From: Alkalihalobacillus pseudalcaliphilus
Lineage (GTDB): Bacteria; Bacillota; Bacilli; Bacillales; Bacillaceae_D
DNA: 64,000 bases
Reading direction: 5' to 3'
Assembly (NCBI RefSeq): GCF_028610675.1
Contig: NZ_JAQQWS010000002.1
Coordinates: 345,137 to 409,136 of the forward strand
How positions within the stretch are numbered: position 1 is the stretch's first letter; every line of letters begins with the position of its first letter. The notes beneath the pieces are model-generated. The model was not told where the DNA came from and made no database searches. It saw only the letters and a program-made list of their open reading frames with translations. This document shows, piece by piece, positions 51,354 to 60,278 of the stretch. The translations under genes were made by a program, and so were the position numbers.

Positions 51354-51812
51354 CTTAATAATCCGAAACGCCCGATACACCTGCTCTAGTAAAATCAACT
51401 TCATCAACTGATGCGGGAATGTCATTTTTGAAAAGGATAACTTTTCGTTTGCTCTTTTTTGGACATCATTTGATAATCCAAGTGAACCTCCGATAATAAA
51501 TGTGACTTTGCTTTTACCGTACGTGGCTAGCTGATCGAGGTTTTTGGCAAGCTGTTCAGAGGTTTGCTGTTTACCTTCAATGGCGAGGGCGATGACGTGA
51601 CTATCTTGAGGAATTTTGGCAAGGATACGCTCACCTTCTTTTTGTTTTACTTGCTCTTCTTCAGCAAGACTTAGGTTTTCTGGTGCTTTTTCATCTGGCA
51701 CTTCTATAAGATTAATTTGGGCATAAGCACCCAGACGCTTTTTATATTCATCAATACCTTGTTTTAAGTATTTTTCTTTTAATTTTCCGACAGTGATAAT
51801 GGTTATATTCAC
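51333..51812 (-). CDS. rlmH: 23S rRNA (pseudouridine1915-N3)-methyltransferase RlmH
   Basis: 159 residues of the SPOUT class. SAM-binding knot motifs are visible: VTFIIGGSLGLSNDV and SFSKMTFPHQLMKLILLEQV, and the C-terminus is FRIIKGEPYHK. It methylates a pseudouridine of 23S helix 69 in the assembled ribosome. The complete tail is retained although the gene is the insertion target. Neighbours on the upstream side (yyzF-like, htrC, wal genes) match the Bacillus order. Confidence 0.97.
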   Translation of the reverse strand: MNITIITVGKLKEKYLKQGIDEYKKRLGAYAQINLIEVPDEKAPENLSLAEEEQVKQKEGERILAKIPQDSHVIALAIEGKQQTSEQLAKNLDQLATYGKSKVTFIIGGSLGLSNDVQKRANEKLSFSKMTFPHQLMKLILLEQVYRAFRIIKGEPYHK

Positions 51813-51837
51813 AGTGTGTATAGCTCCTTTTCAAAAG

Positions 51838-51937
51838 TTATCCACAGAAGTTATCCACATATCAACAACTCCGTTTTTCACTCTTCCGAAATACTATATT
51901 TCGCTTTGTTTTGACAAAACTCGCATGATGTGGATAA
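51838..51937. promoter_or_regulatory. Cluster of three perfect DnaA boxes
   Basis: TTATCCACA occurs at 51838-51846 and 51851-51859, and its reverse complement TGTGGATAA at 51929-51937, inside the yyzF-like gene. A near match (TGTGGATAC) follows at about 52096. These may titrate DnaA or control rlmH; walRK and rlmH are commonly near oriC in Bacillus. Confidence 0.7.
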
Positions 51938-52042
51938 CTGAGCTTCATCTGTGAGTAATTCAATCTTGGGTGCGACTTCCTTTTCATCGATAATCATATC
52001 CATAGCAAGCTCTACATGCTCTTGACATACTGTTAAATCCAT
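51878..52042 (-). CDS. yyzF: YyzF-like CxxH/CxxC protein
   Basis: 54 residues. The N-terminus MDLTVCQEHVELAMDMIIDE holds C-x-x-H and the C-terminal part holds CEFCQNKAKY (C-x-x-C), a probable small zinc site. B. subtilis yyzF lies in the same place between htrC and the rlmH region. The function is unknown. Its 3' end is 65 bases from the rlmH start, with two DnaA boxes between. Confidence 0.8.
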   Translation of the reverse strand: MDLTVCQEHVELAMDMIIDEKEVAPKIELLTDEAQLSTSCEFCQNKAKYSISEE

Positions 52043-52483
52043 GTATTTAATCCGTCCCTTCTTTCTGCTTTCCCATTATAGCATACCCTTTACTTGCTTG
52101 TGGATACCTTATGAAAATCGACGTATTCATGGCATTGAATCGACAAAAAGTTCACTAAGTTATTTTACAGTAGACGCAAAAAATAACCGAACAACTCCAA
52201 CAAAATGGTTTAAAAGTAAAACGAGTACACTCACGCGATTAGTATCCAAGACTGACATATTCAGATTAGCTTTGGCTGTCGCTCCTTTCTACTTTTTACA
52301 GCCACTTCGCCTTCATTTTCAAGCCTGATGTGGCCGCTTCTTTTCTTTTATGGCCACTTCCATCTAATTCTCCACCCCGAAATGGCGACTCTTCTCACAA
52401 CATCCATCTACACCCTCGATATATCAGCTCTGCCTCCGATGCGACTACCTCAGCCTCCTCCCCTACCAAACTTCCCCCAACCT
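52043..52483. other. Intergenic region without a supported gene
   Basis: Open frames exist on the plus strand but their products are Pro/Thr/Ser-rich strings without ribosome binding sites. GCCACTTC-type motifs recur irregularly at 52301 and 52353. Nothing functional can be assigned. Confidence 0.45.
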
Positions 52484-52523
52484 CAAAAAAACAGCGAGAA
52501 ATCCCGAAAGATCCCTCGCTGTT
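52484..52523 (-). terminator. Terminator of the wal-htrC operon
   Basis: AACAGCGAG pairs with CTCGCTGTT, with inner GGAT/ATTT pairing, followed on the minus strand by TTTTTT. It lies 60 bases after the htrC stop. Confidence 0.9.
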
Positions 52524-52581
52524 CATCCTGTCTTCTTTTCCCCGCTCCCACTCACACTTTCACTTCACGAAACACGACACC

Positions 52582-53793
52582 TTAATAACTCTGCTGCTCC
52601 TGCAAAGTGATTGTCACGGTTTCACGATTGCCATCACGGTAGAAGGTGACTTCAACCTCATCGCCGATGTCTGCTTCTGTATAGAGGAATTTCCTTAAAT
52701 CATGGGAGTCGTTCATTTCCGTTCCATTTATATCGACAATGACGTCATACTCCTGCATGTTTGCTTGTTCTGCTGCAGACATCGAGGCGACACTTGTTAC
52801 GACGACACCACCTCGAACATCATTAGGGAGGTTTAATGTCTCTTGCCAATGATAGCTTTGGATTTGATTTAACGAAATGATTCCGACACCGAGCTGTGGA
52901 CGTCTTACTTCTGAAAAACGCTCAAGATCATCAATAATTGGTAAGGCTATCGCTGTTGGAATCGCAAAGCCAATTCCCTCGACAGAGCTTTGGGCGATTT
53001 TCATCGAGTTAATCCCAATCACTTGGCCTTCCATATTGAGTAAGGCACCACCACTATTTCCTGGGTTTATGGCAGCATCGGTTTGCAGCACCTCGGCATG
53101 CCAATCGATTTCACCGTCACCATTTGTATCAATCGGAATACTTCTTTCTGTCCCGCTAATGATACCTGATGTAACCGAGCTCGCAAATTCTAGTCCTAAT
53201 GGATTTCCAATCGCAATCGCTGGTTCGCCCACACGTAATGTATTGGAATCGCCAAACTCGGCGACCGTTTGCACCTCATCACTATCGATACGCAGCACGG
53301 CTAAATCGGTTAGAACGTCTTCGCCGACTAGCTCCGCTTCAATTCTTGAGCCATCAGCAAGACTGACCTCAATCGCACTTGCACCATTAATAACATGTTG
53401 ATTCGTCACGATAAAAGCATGGTCATCGGCTATTTTATAAACAACACCAGAGCCCGTTCCTTCACCTGGCATCCCGAGAAAGCCAGCTTGCTGAATATTG
53501 ACCACACCAACAACGGCATCGGATACTTCATCGACAATATTCGTAATATCGGTTTCTATCGAATAAGAAACCGACTGTAAATCGCTCGGTTGACTAGGTG
53601 ATGCACCGATCTCTTCTGGTGGCTCCCCGTCATTTAATCCGAATGAAATCCATCCGAAATTAGACATCAGTGGCATTGCTATTAACATCACTATGGCACC
53701 AATTACCCCACCGAAAAAAGCAGGGAGTATGGAACCTTTTTTATTTCTGCGCGTGGAACGCTCTTCACGTATATGGTCATCATAGTATCCCAT
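52582..53793 (-). CDS. htrC: HtrA-family membrane serine protease HtrC
   Basis: 403 residues. A cytoplasmic N-terminus rich in R/E is followed by one transmembrane helix (about residues 22-45, FFGGVIGAIVMLIAMPLM), then a trypsin-like domain with the triad His in IVTNQHVINGA, Asp in DLAVLRID and Ser in PGNSGGALLN. One PDZ domain follows (VASMSAAEQANMQEYDVIVD). It is an extracytoplasmic quality-control protease. B. subtilis htrC (yycK) closes the walRK operon as here. Confidence 0.94.
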   Translation of the reverse strand: MGYYDDHIREERSTRRNKKGSILPAFFGGVIGAIVMLIAMPLMSNFGWISFGLNDGEPPEEIGASPSQPSDLQSVSYSIETDITNIVDEVSDAVVGVVNIQQAGFLGMPGEGTGSGVVYKIADDHAFIVTNQHVINGASAIEVSLADGSRIEAELVGEDVLTDLAVLRIDSDEVQTVAEFGDSNTLRVGEPAIAIGNPLGLEFASSVTSGIISGTERSIPIDTNGDGEIDWHAEVLQTDAAINPGNSGGALLNMEGQVIGINSMKIAQSSVEGIGFAIPTAIALPIIDDLERFSEVRRPQLGVGIISLNQIQSYHWQETLNLPNDVRGGVVVTSVASMSAAEQANMQEYDVIVDINGTEMNDSHDLRKFLYTEADIGDEVEVTFYRDGNRETVTITLQEQQSY

Positions 53794-54010
53794 CTATTAC
53801 AGCCTCCTACATGATCAGCATCTTTTACTTATTTATATACTATATTTAAAGTGAAAAATCGACTCTTTTGTCTTGATTTATGGCCACTTGTAATCAAAAT
53901 CATGTACGCCTTCCTAGCCAACATCTTTGAAAATTATTTTTTCATGAGCCGCCTGGTGTTGGTTCATTACACTCTTCTAGTATTACCGCTACGAATTTTT
54001 TTCAAACCAT

Positions 54011-54805
54011 TTATACGATCGTTAAGGCTGTTGGTTTAATGGGATCGGTATCATATAAATCAAACGTTTCATTGATTCCTAGCTCTTGCTCTTTTAATAC
54101 TTGTTCTACCGTTAGTCTAGCTAAATCCTTCATATTATTATCTAGACTTAAATGGGCCAAGTATATACGTGATGTTTCATCGGTAATCACATCGGCTAAG
54201 GCAAAGGCTGCATCTTCATTGGAGACGTGACCGACATCACTTAAAATTCGTCGCTTCGTGCTCCATGGGTATCTACCCATTTGTAACATATTAATATCAT
54301 GATTTGATTCAAAGACAAACATGTTGGAGCCTTTAATCGTGCCTTTAATCCGGTCACTGACATACCCCATATCGGTCGCGAGTGTCAGCTTTCTCCCCTC
54401 ATGATGGAATACATAAAACATCGGTTCCGCGGCATCGTGAGACACACCGAAGGATTCGACCTGCATATCCTCAAAATCCTTCACTTCACCGATTTCAAAA
54501 TGAAATTTCTGATCGGTCATAATTGTGCCAAGTGATGCTTCCATCGCCTGCCATGTTTTTGCATTGGCATAAATCGGGAGCTTATGCTTTCTCGCAAAAA
54601 TGCCGACTCCCTTAATATGATCACTATGCTCATGTGTCACTAGAATTCCGTCAAGTTCCTTAGGATCTCGATTAATTTTTTGAAAAAGCTCGTCCATTTT
54701 TTTGCCACTTAAGCCAGCGTCCACTAAAAGGCGTTGCTTTTCCGTTTCCACAAACATAGCATTCCCCGTACTACCACTTGCAAGCACGCTAAATCGTAGC
54801 GTCAT
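54011..54805 (-). CDS. walJ: MBL-fold hydrolase WalJ (YycJ)
   Basis: About 264 residues. Metallo-beta-lactamase motif THEHSDHIKGVGIFAR (HxHxDH) is preceded by LLVDAGLSGKKM, and other ligands are in FGVSHDAAEP and YLAHLS. In B. subtilis YycJ/WalJ has DNA exonuclease-like properties and acts in the WalRK context. I choose ATG 54805 (MTLRFSVLASGSTGN), behind GAGGGAA; the upstream in-frame start at 54859 would overlap walI. Confidence 0.93.
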   Translation of the reverse strand: MTLRFSVLASGSTGNAMFVETEKQRLLVDAGLSGKKMDELFQKINRDPKELDGILVTHEHSDHIKGVGIFARKHKLPIYANAKTWQAMEASLGTIMTDQKFHFEIGEVKDFEDMQVESFGVSHDAAEPMFYVFHHEGRKLTLATDMGYVSDRIKGTIKGSNMFVFESNHDINMLQMGRYPWSTKRRILSDVGHVSNEDAAFALADVITDETSRIYLAHLSLDNNMKDLARLTVEQVLKEQELGINETFDLYDTDPIKPTALTIV

Positions 54806-54836
54806 TTCCCTCACTCCAGTATGTTCAACTTGCTCA

Positions 54837-55637
54837 TTACGTTTCTTCTTCTTCCTCAACCGTTAAATTCTGAACGTCACCCTCGATCGCATGAATTAAA
54901 TACGATTCATCATTACTCAATGTGACTAACCACATCGGTGCATACATTAAGTCTTCATTTTCAAAGGTGTAACGATTATGATAGCCGTACTCAATCGACG
55001 TAATCGTATCACCAATCCCGATAAAGCTTAGATTAAGTAAGACTTCAATCGCCTTCAAACTAGAAAGAATTTCACTTTCACTTCCATGTTCCTCAAATTC
55101 AATATAACGCTGTTCATATTTAACAATCTCACGTTCCTCATTGAGGTGAATAATTAACGGTGCGTACTCATCTGAATAAGCGGTATGCCCATTAAAGGCT
55201 TGATACAAATAAATGCGCTCGTAGCTTTGGTCGTAATGACCGAAGCGATAATCAGCTCCACCATTCACATGATTGATTAAGAAGTTCGTTAAATCCTGAC
55301 TAAATTGTCCTTCCGTTAATGGGAACGGTTCCTGTAAAAGCGATGTTAAAATTTTGCCATCCTCACTTACTTGCGTCACTTGATTATCACCTAAATAATC
55401 AAGATGTTGATCCGTGAATGGCTGATTACGTCCAATAATATGGTGATCGTCGCTATCAACTTCAGGCAATTCAGTATCAATCGTAATATTATTCGTATTA
55501 AGTCGTTCTTGTAACGTCATTTCTGGAATCGAGCTCATCTGATAATGATCGTTTTTCTGGATTAACTGAAACGTTAGGAAAACATTTAATAATAGAAACG
55601 TGATAATAAAAATCGTTTTCGTTCTATTCCAATTCAT
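54837..55637 (-). CDS. walI: WalK regulatory protein WalI (YycI)
   Basis: 266 residues with one N-terminal transmembrane helix (IFIITFLLLNVFLTFQL) and an extracytoplasmic domain ending in an acidic tail (LTVEEEEET). In B. subtilis YycI and YycH form a membrane complex with WalK and restrain its kinase activity. The start overlaps the walH stop by 14 bases. Confidence 0.93.
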   Translation of the reverse strand: MNWNRTKTIFIITFLLLNVFLTFQLIQKNDHYQMSSIPEMTLQERLNTNNITIDTELPEVDSDDHHIIGRNQPFTDQHLDYLGDNQVTQVSEDGKILTSLLQEPFPLTEGQFSQDLTNFLINHVNGGADYRFGHYDQSYERIYLYQAFNGHTAYSDEYAPLIIHLNEEREIVKYEQRYIEFEEHGSESEILSSLKAIEVLLNLSFIGIGDTITSIEYGYHNRYTFENEDLMYAPMWLVTLSNDESYLIHAIEGDVQNLTVEEEEET

Positions 55638-56994
55638 CTCGTATTTCCTCCGTTACATCTGAGCCCGTTTGATCATTGATATCAACCTTCTCCCAACGCC
55701 CATCATATAAAATAAACCAATTCGGTTCTGCCGTTATATAGGATGGTGAACGGCTTCTCATTTCATAACCAATTAACATTTTTTCAATCTTATCTACGTC
55801 AAAAAACTCATTTTGCTGTAAAAATTCAAGAACCTCAGGCCCTGCCGGCAGCTCGATCTGCTTCGAATCAATTGGCGAGCTCTCGACTTTAAAAAGCGGC
55901 CTGGAATAATGCGAAGTTTGCCCACCAACACGATTGACCTTAATATCCATTAATCCTTCTTGGCCATCAAACATAATAACCGGCAAATTTCCTAACCTCA
56001 GTTGAAAATCTACTTCCGCCTCAGCCTCCGTTAAAGAGTCCCAATCGGCTAAATAATACGGGTTTGTCCAACCATTATGTCCGTTAATAAAATCATAGCT
56101 TGAATCAACAATATTCCGAGACATCAGTTCTTCCGAAATCACATTATAGCGAAATTCCATAAACTCCTCATTGTTACCGGTCATTCTTGTTAGCATTCGG
56201 CTTCCATCGGTATAGATGCTTTGCCCATTTGCTTGCCTAATTTCGGTAATAGAATTAGGTACCGGGAATAAAAGACGTTGGAAAAAGCTAATATCTAAAG
56301 AGCTGACAATATATGAGGAACGTCTGCCTTCATAAGGCACATTCGCAATGTAAATTTGTTCACGGAATTGCTCTTCCTCGACATTTTTAATGCCGATCGC
56401 TGGAATGAATTCATCAATGATCGCAAAGACATTTTGCTCGAACATATGATAATCAATATTGGTTCGTAAATTCGCAATGCCCTTCGATCTAGAGGAATAG
56501 AGCTGAATGTACATATTATTCGATCCATTCGGATTTTGGTAAATAAACATTCGATCAATGTCATCTAAAGGGATTTCTAAACCTTCATCCTCACTAACAA
56601 AAAGTCGGGCAAAAATACTTTTCGGAATCGCGGTTGGAAAAATTAACTCAAGCCCTTGTTCTACTTGAATCGGATAGCTTTGTTGAGAGTAACCGATCAC
56701 ATTTTCGACGACAACATTAGACCGAAAAATTCGCTGATACGTATCTGAAAAAGCACTATGATCAACCGGTATAAGATAGGATTCCTCCCCCTGAACAACG
56801 ACAAGCTTTTCGGCGGTAATCACATCGGTAATCGAAGACAGGCTGCTGCCCCCTTCAAGTGTTTCCCTCGGAGCTAAGTTGTCACCTTCTGGTCTTGCCA
56901 CATTAGGCTGAAAGGTCCATAGCTCCCACGTCAATAGAAGACTTAGGGCAACAAGTCCAATTAACAACCAATTTTTTAATTGTTCAAATCTCAC
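55624..56994 (-). CDS. walH: WalK regulatory protein WalH (YycH)
   Basis: 456 residues. N-terminal transmembrane segment LLIGLVALSLLLTWELW, then a large extracytoplasmic domain with the YycH-type motifs (GHNGWTNPYYLADWDSL, DIKVNRVGGQTSHYSRPL). It partners WalI in control of WalK. The ATG overlaps the walK stop. Confidence 0.93.
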   Translation of the reverse strand: MRFEQLKNWLLIGLVALSLLLTWELWTFQPNVARPEGDNLAPRETLEGGSSLSSITDVITAEKLVVVQGEESYLIPVDHSAFSDTYQRIFRSNVVVENVIGYSQQSYPIQVEQGLELIFPTAIPKSIFARLFVSEDEGLEIPLDDIDRMFIYQNPNGSNNMYIQLYSSRSKGIANLRTNIDYHMFEQNVFAIIDEFIPAIGIKNVEEEQFREQIYIANVPYEGRRSSYIVSSLDISFFQRLLFPVPNSITEIRQANGQSIYTDGSRMLTRMTGNNEEFMEFRYNVISEELMSRNIVDSSYDFINGHNGWTNPYYLADWDSLTEAEAEVDFQLRLGNLPVIMFDGQEGLMDIKVNRVGGQTSHYSRPLFKVESSPIDSKQIELPAGPEVLEFLQQNEFFDVDKIEKMLIGYEMRSRSPSYITAEPNWFILYDGRWEKVDINDQTGSDVTEEIRDELE

Positions 56995-58805
56995 TTATTG
57001 CCCCCCTTTTTCTTTTCAAAAGGTAAAGTAAAGAATATCGTTGTCCCTTTTCCATACATACTCTCTACCCAAATCTCTCCACTATGTGCTTGAACAAGCT
57101 CTTTGGCAATCGCTAAACCAAGCCCTGTACCACCGATACTTCTTGCCCTTGCCTTATCAACACGGTAAAAGCGGTCAAAGATTTTTTGCTGACTTTCACG
57201 TGGTATTCCCATCCCTTGATCCTGAATACTGACACGTATTTGTTTTCCATAATGCTCCATCCGGATCGTGACATTACCACCCTCCGGTGAATATTTCATG
57301 GCATTAGATATTATATTATCAATAACCTGTGTAAGCTTATCGCGGTCCATTTTGACATACGTATTTTTTGGCGTGATCTCGCGGGTAAAATGGATATTTT
57401 TATTCACGGCAATCATATCAAAGCGATCAACCACTTCGTGTAAGTATAAGCCAAAATCAACGGTAGTTAAGTTGAGCTTATAATCACGACTATCAATTTT
57501 GGATAGCTGCAGTAGATCATTAACGAGACGAATCATTCGCTCCGTTTCGTTTTGGGTTACCCCTAAGAATCGACGTCCTAACTCCTGATCCTCAATAGCC
57601 CCATCTTCTAATGCTTCTAAATAACTTTTCATCGTCGTTAATGGCGTGCGCAGCTCATGGGATACATTCGCTACAAATTCACGACGGTCCTGCTCAATTT
57701 GTTCCTGCTCGGTCACATCATGTAAAACGGTAATGACCCCATTAATTGGTCCATCATTTTCTTGAATGACCGAAAAACTCGCTTGTAGCATATACGCATT
57801 CTCATCATCACTAAAATCAAGAATTAACGATTCATCATGATCGAATAAATCATTAACATGATAAACCTCAGAAAGCTTTAAGACCTCCGTAATTGGTTTT
57901 CGAATCACTTCATATGTCGCTTTTCCAAGCAGCTCTTCTGCCCGTTTATTCATCAAAATAACAAGGCCATTCTCATCTGTAGCAATGACACCATCTGTCA
58001 TATTACCGAGTACGGAGCTTAATTTTTTCTGTTCTCGGTCTCGGGTTGTAATCGCATCTTGGAGTTTTGACGTCAGATCATTAAATGATGTCGCAAGTTG
58101 CCCAATTTCATCCGATCCAAATACACGAACCTTCCTTGAAAAATCACCGTGTCCCATCCGCATCGCTTGTTTACGCATATCAAGAATAGGTCTTGTAATC
58201 GTTTGAGAGACGAGAACAATTAAGATGATGGTAATACCTAAAGCAATCGTCGTTCCAGATAAAAGAATGCCATTAATTTGCTCCATTTGATCATAGATCT
58301 CATCCATAGGAGCTTGAATTTGCAAAGCACCCACAATGACATTATCACGTTGCATAATCGGTACGACCAAGGAACGATATATATTTCCTTGGGCATCGAC
58401 AAAGTTCCCTTCATCGGTCGTCCCTACTAATGCTCGCTTAATAAACACATCATTCGTCTGCTGTCCGATAATATTCCTTTTTGAAATATCAGATGTACCG
58501 ATAACAACCTGATTGGCATCAACGACTAACACATCTGGATTCCTCACATCAAAAAGGTCACGTAATAGAGAATTCACTTCTACTTCAATGGAAGAGGAAT
58601 CACTATTTGGGATAATCTGCGCTAAATTATAAGCCAAAAAATCGGCACGTTCTTGTAGCATTTGCAAGTGATTTTGATTGAGTTGATCCTCCAGCTGTTT
58701 AGTAAAATAAACGCCAATTACTTGCATCGCAATTAAAATTAAAAGCACATAAATAATAATGAGCTTAAACTGGATCGACTTAAAGAAACCAACCTTACTT
58801 TTCAT
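56991..58805 (-). CDS. walK: Sensor histidine kinase WalK
   Basis: 604 residues. Two transmembrane helices (about residues 11-32 and 183-203) flank an extracytoplasmic PDC-type domain. Then come HAMP (TRPILDMRKQAMRMGHGDF), PAS (VIATDENGLVILMNKRAEEL), HisKA with the phospho-His in FVANVSHELRTPLTTMK, and HATPase with DQGMGIPRES and GGTGLGLAIAKELV. It senses cell-wall state at the septum and drives WalR. It is cotranscribed with walR, start next to its stop. Confidence 0.97.
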   Translation of the reverse strand: MKSKVGFFKSIQFKLIIIYVLLILIAMQVIGVYFTKQLEDQLNQNHLQMLQERADFLAYNLAQIIPNSDSSSIEVEVNSLLRDLFDVRNPDVLVVDANQVVIGTSDISKRNIIGQQTNDVFIKRALVGTTDEGNFVDAQGNIYRSLVVPIMQRDNVIVGALQIQAPMDEIYDQMEQINGILLSGTTIALGITIILIVLVSQTITRPILDMRKQAMRMGHGDFSRKVRVFGSDEIGQLATSFNDLTSKLQDAITTRDREQKKLSSVLGNMTDGVIATDENGLVILMNKRAEELLGKATYEVIRKPITEVLKLSEVYHVNDLFDHDESLILDFSDDENAYMLQASFSVIQENDGPINGVITVLHDVTEQEQIEQDRREFVANVSHELRTPLTTMKSYLEALEDGAIEDQELGRRFLGVTQNETERMIRLVNDLLQLSKIDSRDYKLNLTTVDFGLYLHEVVDRFDMIAVNKNIHFTREITPKNTYVKMDRDKLTQVIDNIISNAMKYSPEGGNVTIRMEHYGKQIRVSIQDQGMGIPRESQQKIFDRFYRVDKARARSIGGTGLGLAIAKELVQAHSGEIWVESMYGKGTTIFFTLPFEKKKGGNK

Positions 58806-59516
58806 TTATGCTTGCTCCAGTGGGTCTGGAGATGCTAGATAATACCCGACTCCTCTACGTGTAATAATCCATGTTGGGAAGCTTGGATTATCCTCCACTT
58901 TTTCACGCAAACGTCTAACCGTTACGTCTACAGTACGCACGTCTCCAAAATAATCATAACCCCAAACCGCTTGTAAGAGATGTTCACGGGTCATAACTTG
59001 TCCTAAATGCTTCGCCAAATAATGAACCAATTCAAACTCACGATGAGTAAGCTCGATCGTATCTCCACGCTTTTTCACTTGATAGGCATCCGGATAAATG
59101 GTTAAATCACCGATCGTGAGCTCCTTTTGTACATTCGTTTCGTCAGCACTCACTTTATGTCGACGTAAATTCGCCTTCACTCGGGCAAGTAGCTCCCGTG
59201 TGCTAAACGGCTTTGTCACATAATCATCTGCACCAAGCTCAAGACCTAGCACTTTATCAATTTCAGAGTCCTTTGCCGTTAACATAATAATCGGCACATC
59301 CGATTTCTTACGCACCTCACGACAAACCTCCATACCATCCTTATGCGGCAACATAATATCTAATAATATTAAATCCGGGTCAAACTTCTCTACTTGTGAC
59401 AAGGCCTCCACACCATCATAAGCACAAGTGACTTCAAAACCTTCTTTTTCTAAATTAAACTTTAATATATCTGCAATTGGACGTTCGTCATCAACAACTA
59501 ATATTCGTTTATCCAT
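58806..59516 (-). CDS. walR: Response regulator WalR
   Basis: 236 residues, OmpR/PhoB family. The receiver has the acidic pocket VVDDE, the phospho-acceptor Asp in LILLDIMLPHKDG and the Lys in DDYVTKPFS. The winged helix includes THREFELVHYLAKHLGQV and GDVRTVDVTVRRLREKVE. It is the essential regulator of cell-wall hydrolase genes. First gene of the wal operon. The upstream M23 hydrolase gene is a probable WalR target by function, not by a site I can point to. Confidence 0.97.
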   Translation of the reverse strand: MDKRILVVDDERPIADILKFNLEKEGFEVTCAYDGVEALSQVEKFDPDLILLDIMLPHKDGMEVCREVRKKSDVPIIMLTAKDSEIDKVLGLELGADDYVTKPFSTRELLARVKANLRRHKVSADETNVQKELTIGDLTIYPDAYQVKKRGDTIELTHREFELVHYLAKHLGQVMTREHLLQAVWGYDYFGDVRTVDVTVRRLREKVEDNPSFPTWIITRRGVGYYLASPDPLEQA

Positions 59517-59699
59517 GTTTCAACGCTCCTGTTCTACACAATTATAACGTGCTACTCTCTAGTTTATCACAACTCCTACCAACTCTTCAGTAGGAAGCCT
59601 TTTCTACATGTACCACTTCTTGATAAGTCGAGTAAAAACCTTCTCACTAAGCAGAAAATTTACTTTGGCAAAAAGCGTGGTTCTCTTTGGCGGTGCGGC

Positions 59700-60130
59700 G
59701 GCTGTGTGTCTCTATTTGTGCAGCAATGGAGGGTCACTTTCGGTGTTCATTGCTGTGTATTTTTATTTGTGCGGCATTGGGTGCTCTTTTTCGGTGTTCA
59801 TTGCTGCGTATTTTTATTTGTGCGGCATTGAGGACTATTTTTCGGTGTTCATTGCTGCGTATTTTTATTTGTGCGGCATTGAGGACTATTTTTTCGGTTT
59901 CATTGCTGCGTATTTTTATTTGTGCGGCATTGAGGACTATTTTTTCGGTTTCATTGCTGCGTATTCTTATTTACGGAGCATTGAGCTACATTTTTACGAC
60001 TCCATTGCCGCGTATTCCTATTTCCGCAGCATTGAGCTACATTTTTACGACTCCATTGCTGCGTATTCTTATTTCCACAGCATTGGGGACTCTTTTTCGG
60101 TGTTCATTGCCGCGTATTTCTATTACTACC
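59700..60130. repeat. 51-bp tandem repeat array B, about 8 units
   Basis: Anchors TGCTGCGTATT recur at 59751, 59802, 59853, 59904, 59955, 60006, 60057 and 60108, an exact 51-base period, with one degenerate unit before. Units differ by substitutions (TGCGGCATTGAGGAC and GGAGCATTGAGCTAC variants). The multiple-of-three period leaves long frames open on the plus strand; the encoded Y/F/C-rich strings have no ribosome binding site and are not credible genes. The unit sequence is unrelated to array A at 3.2 kb. Confidence 0.93.
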
Positions 60131-60278
60131 ACTCCGCTCAACCAATTAAGATTAACTGTGCCGAATATACAATTTCACGCGCTTTTGTCACTCACGAACA
60201 CAAACCGGCTGAATCAAAAAACTTGCCGACTAGCGATTAAAGCTACAGTCGACAAGTTTATCTAAATAATTTTGTTCA

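Noticed and set aside
52041..52698. Plus-strand ORFs between the yyzF-like gene and htrC
   Set aside because: No Shine-Dalgarno, Pro/Ser/Thr-rich composition, and partly antisense to htrC.
59700..60130. CRISPR array
   Set aside because: The repeats are contiguous 51-bp units without unique spacers, and there are no cas genes in the window.
59608..60265. Long plus-strand ORFs (about 190-210 codons) over the second repeat array
   Set aside because: They result from a 51-bp period that is a multiple of three. There is no ribosome binding site and the products are low-complexity Y/F/C-rich strings.
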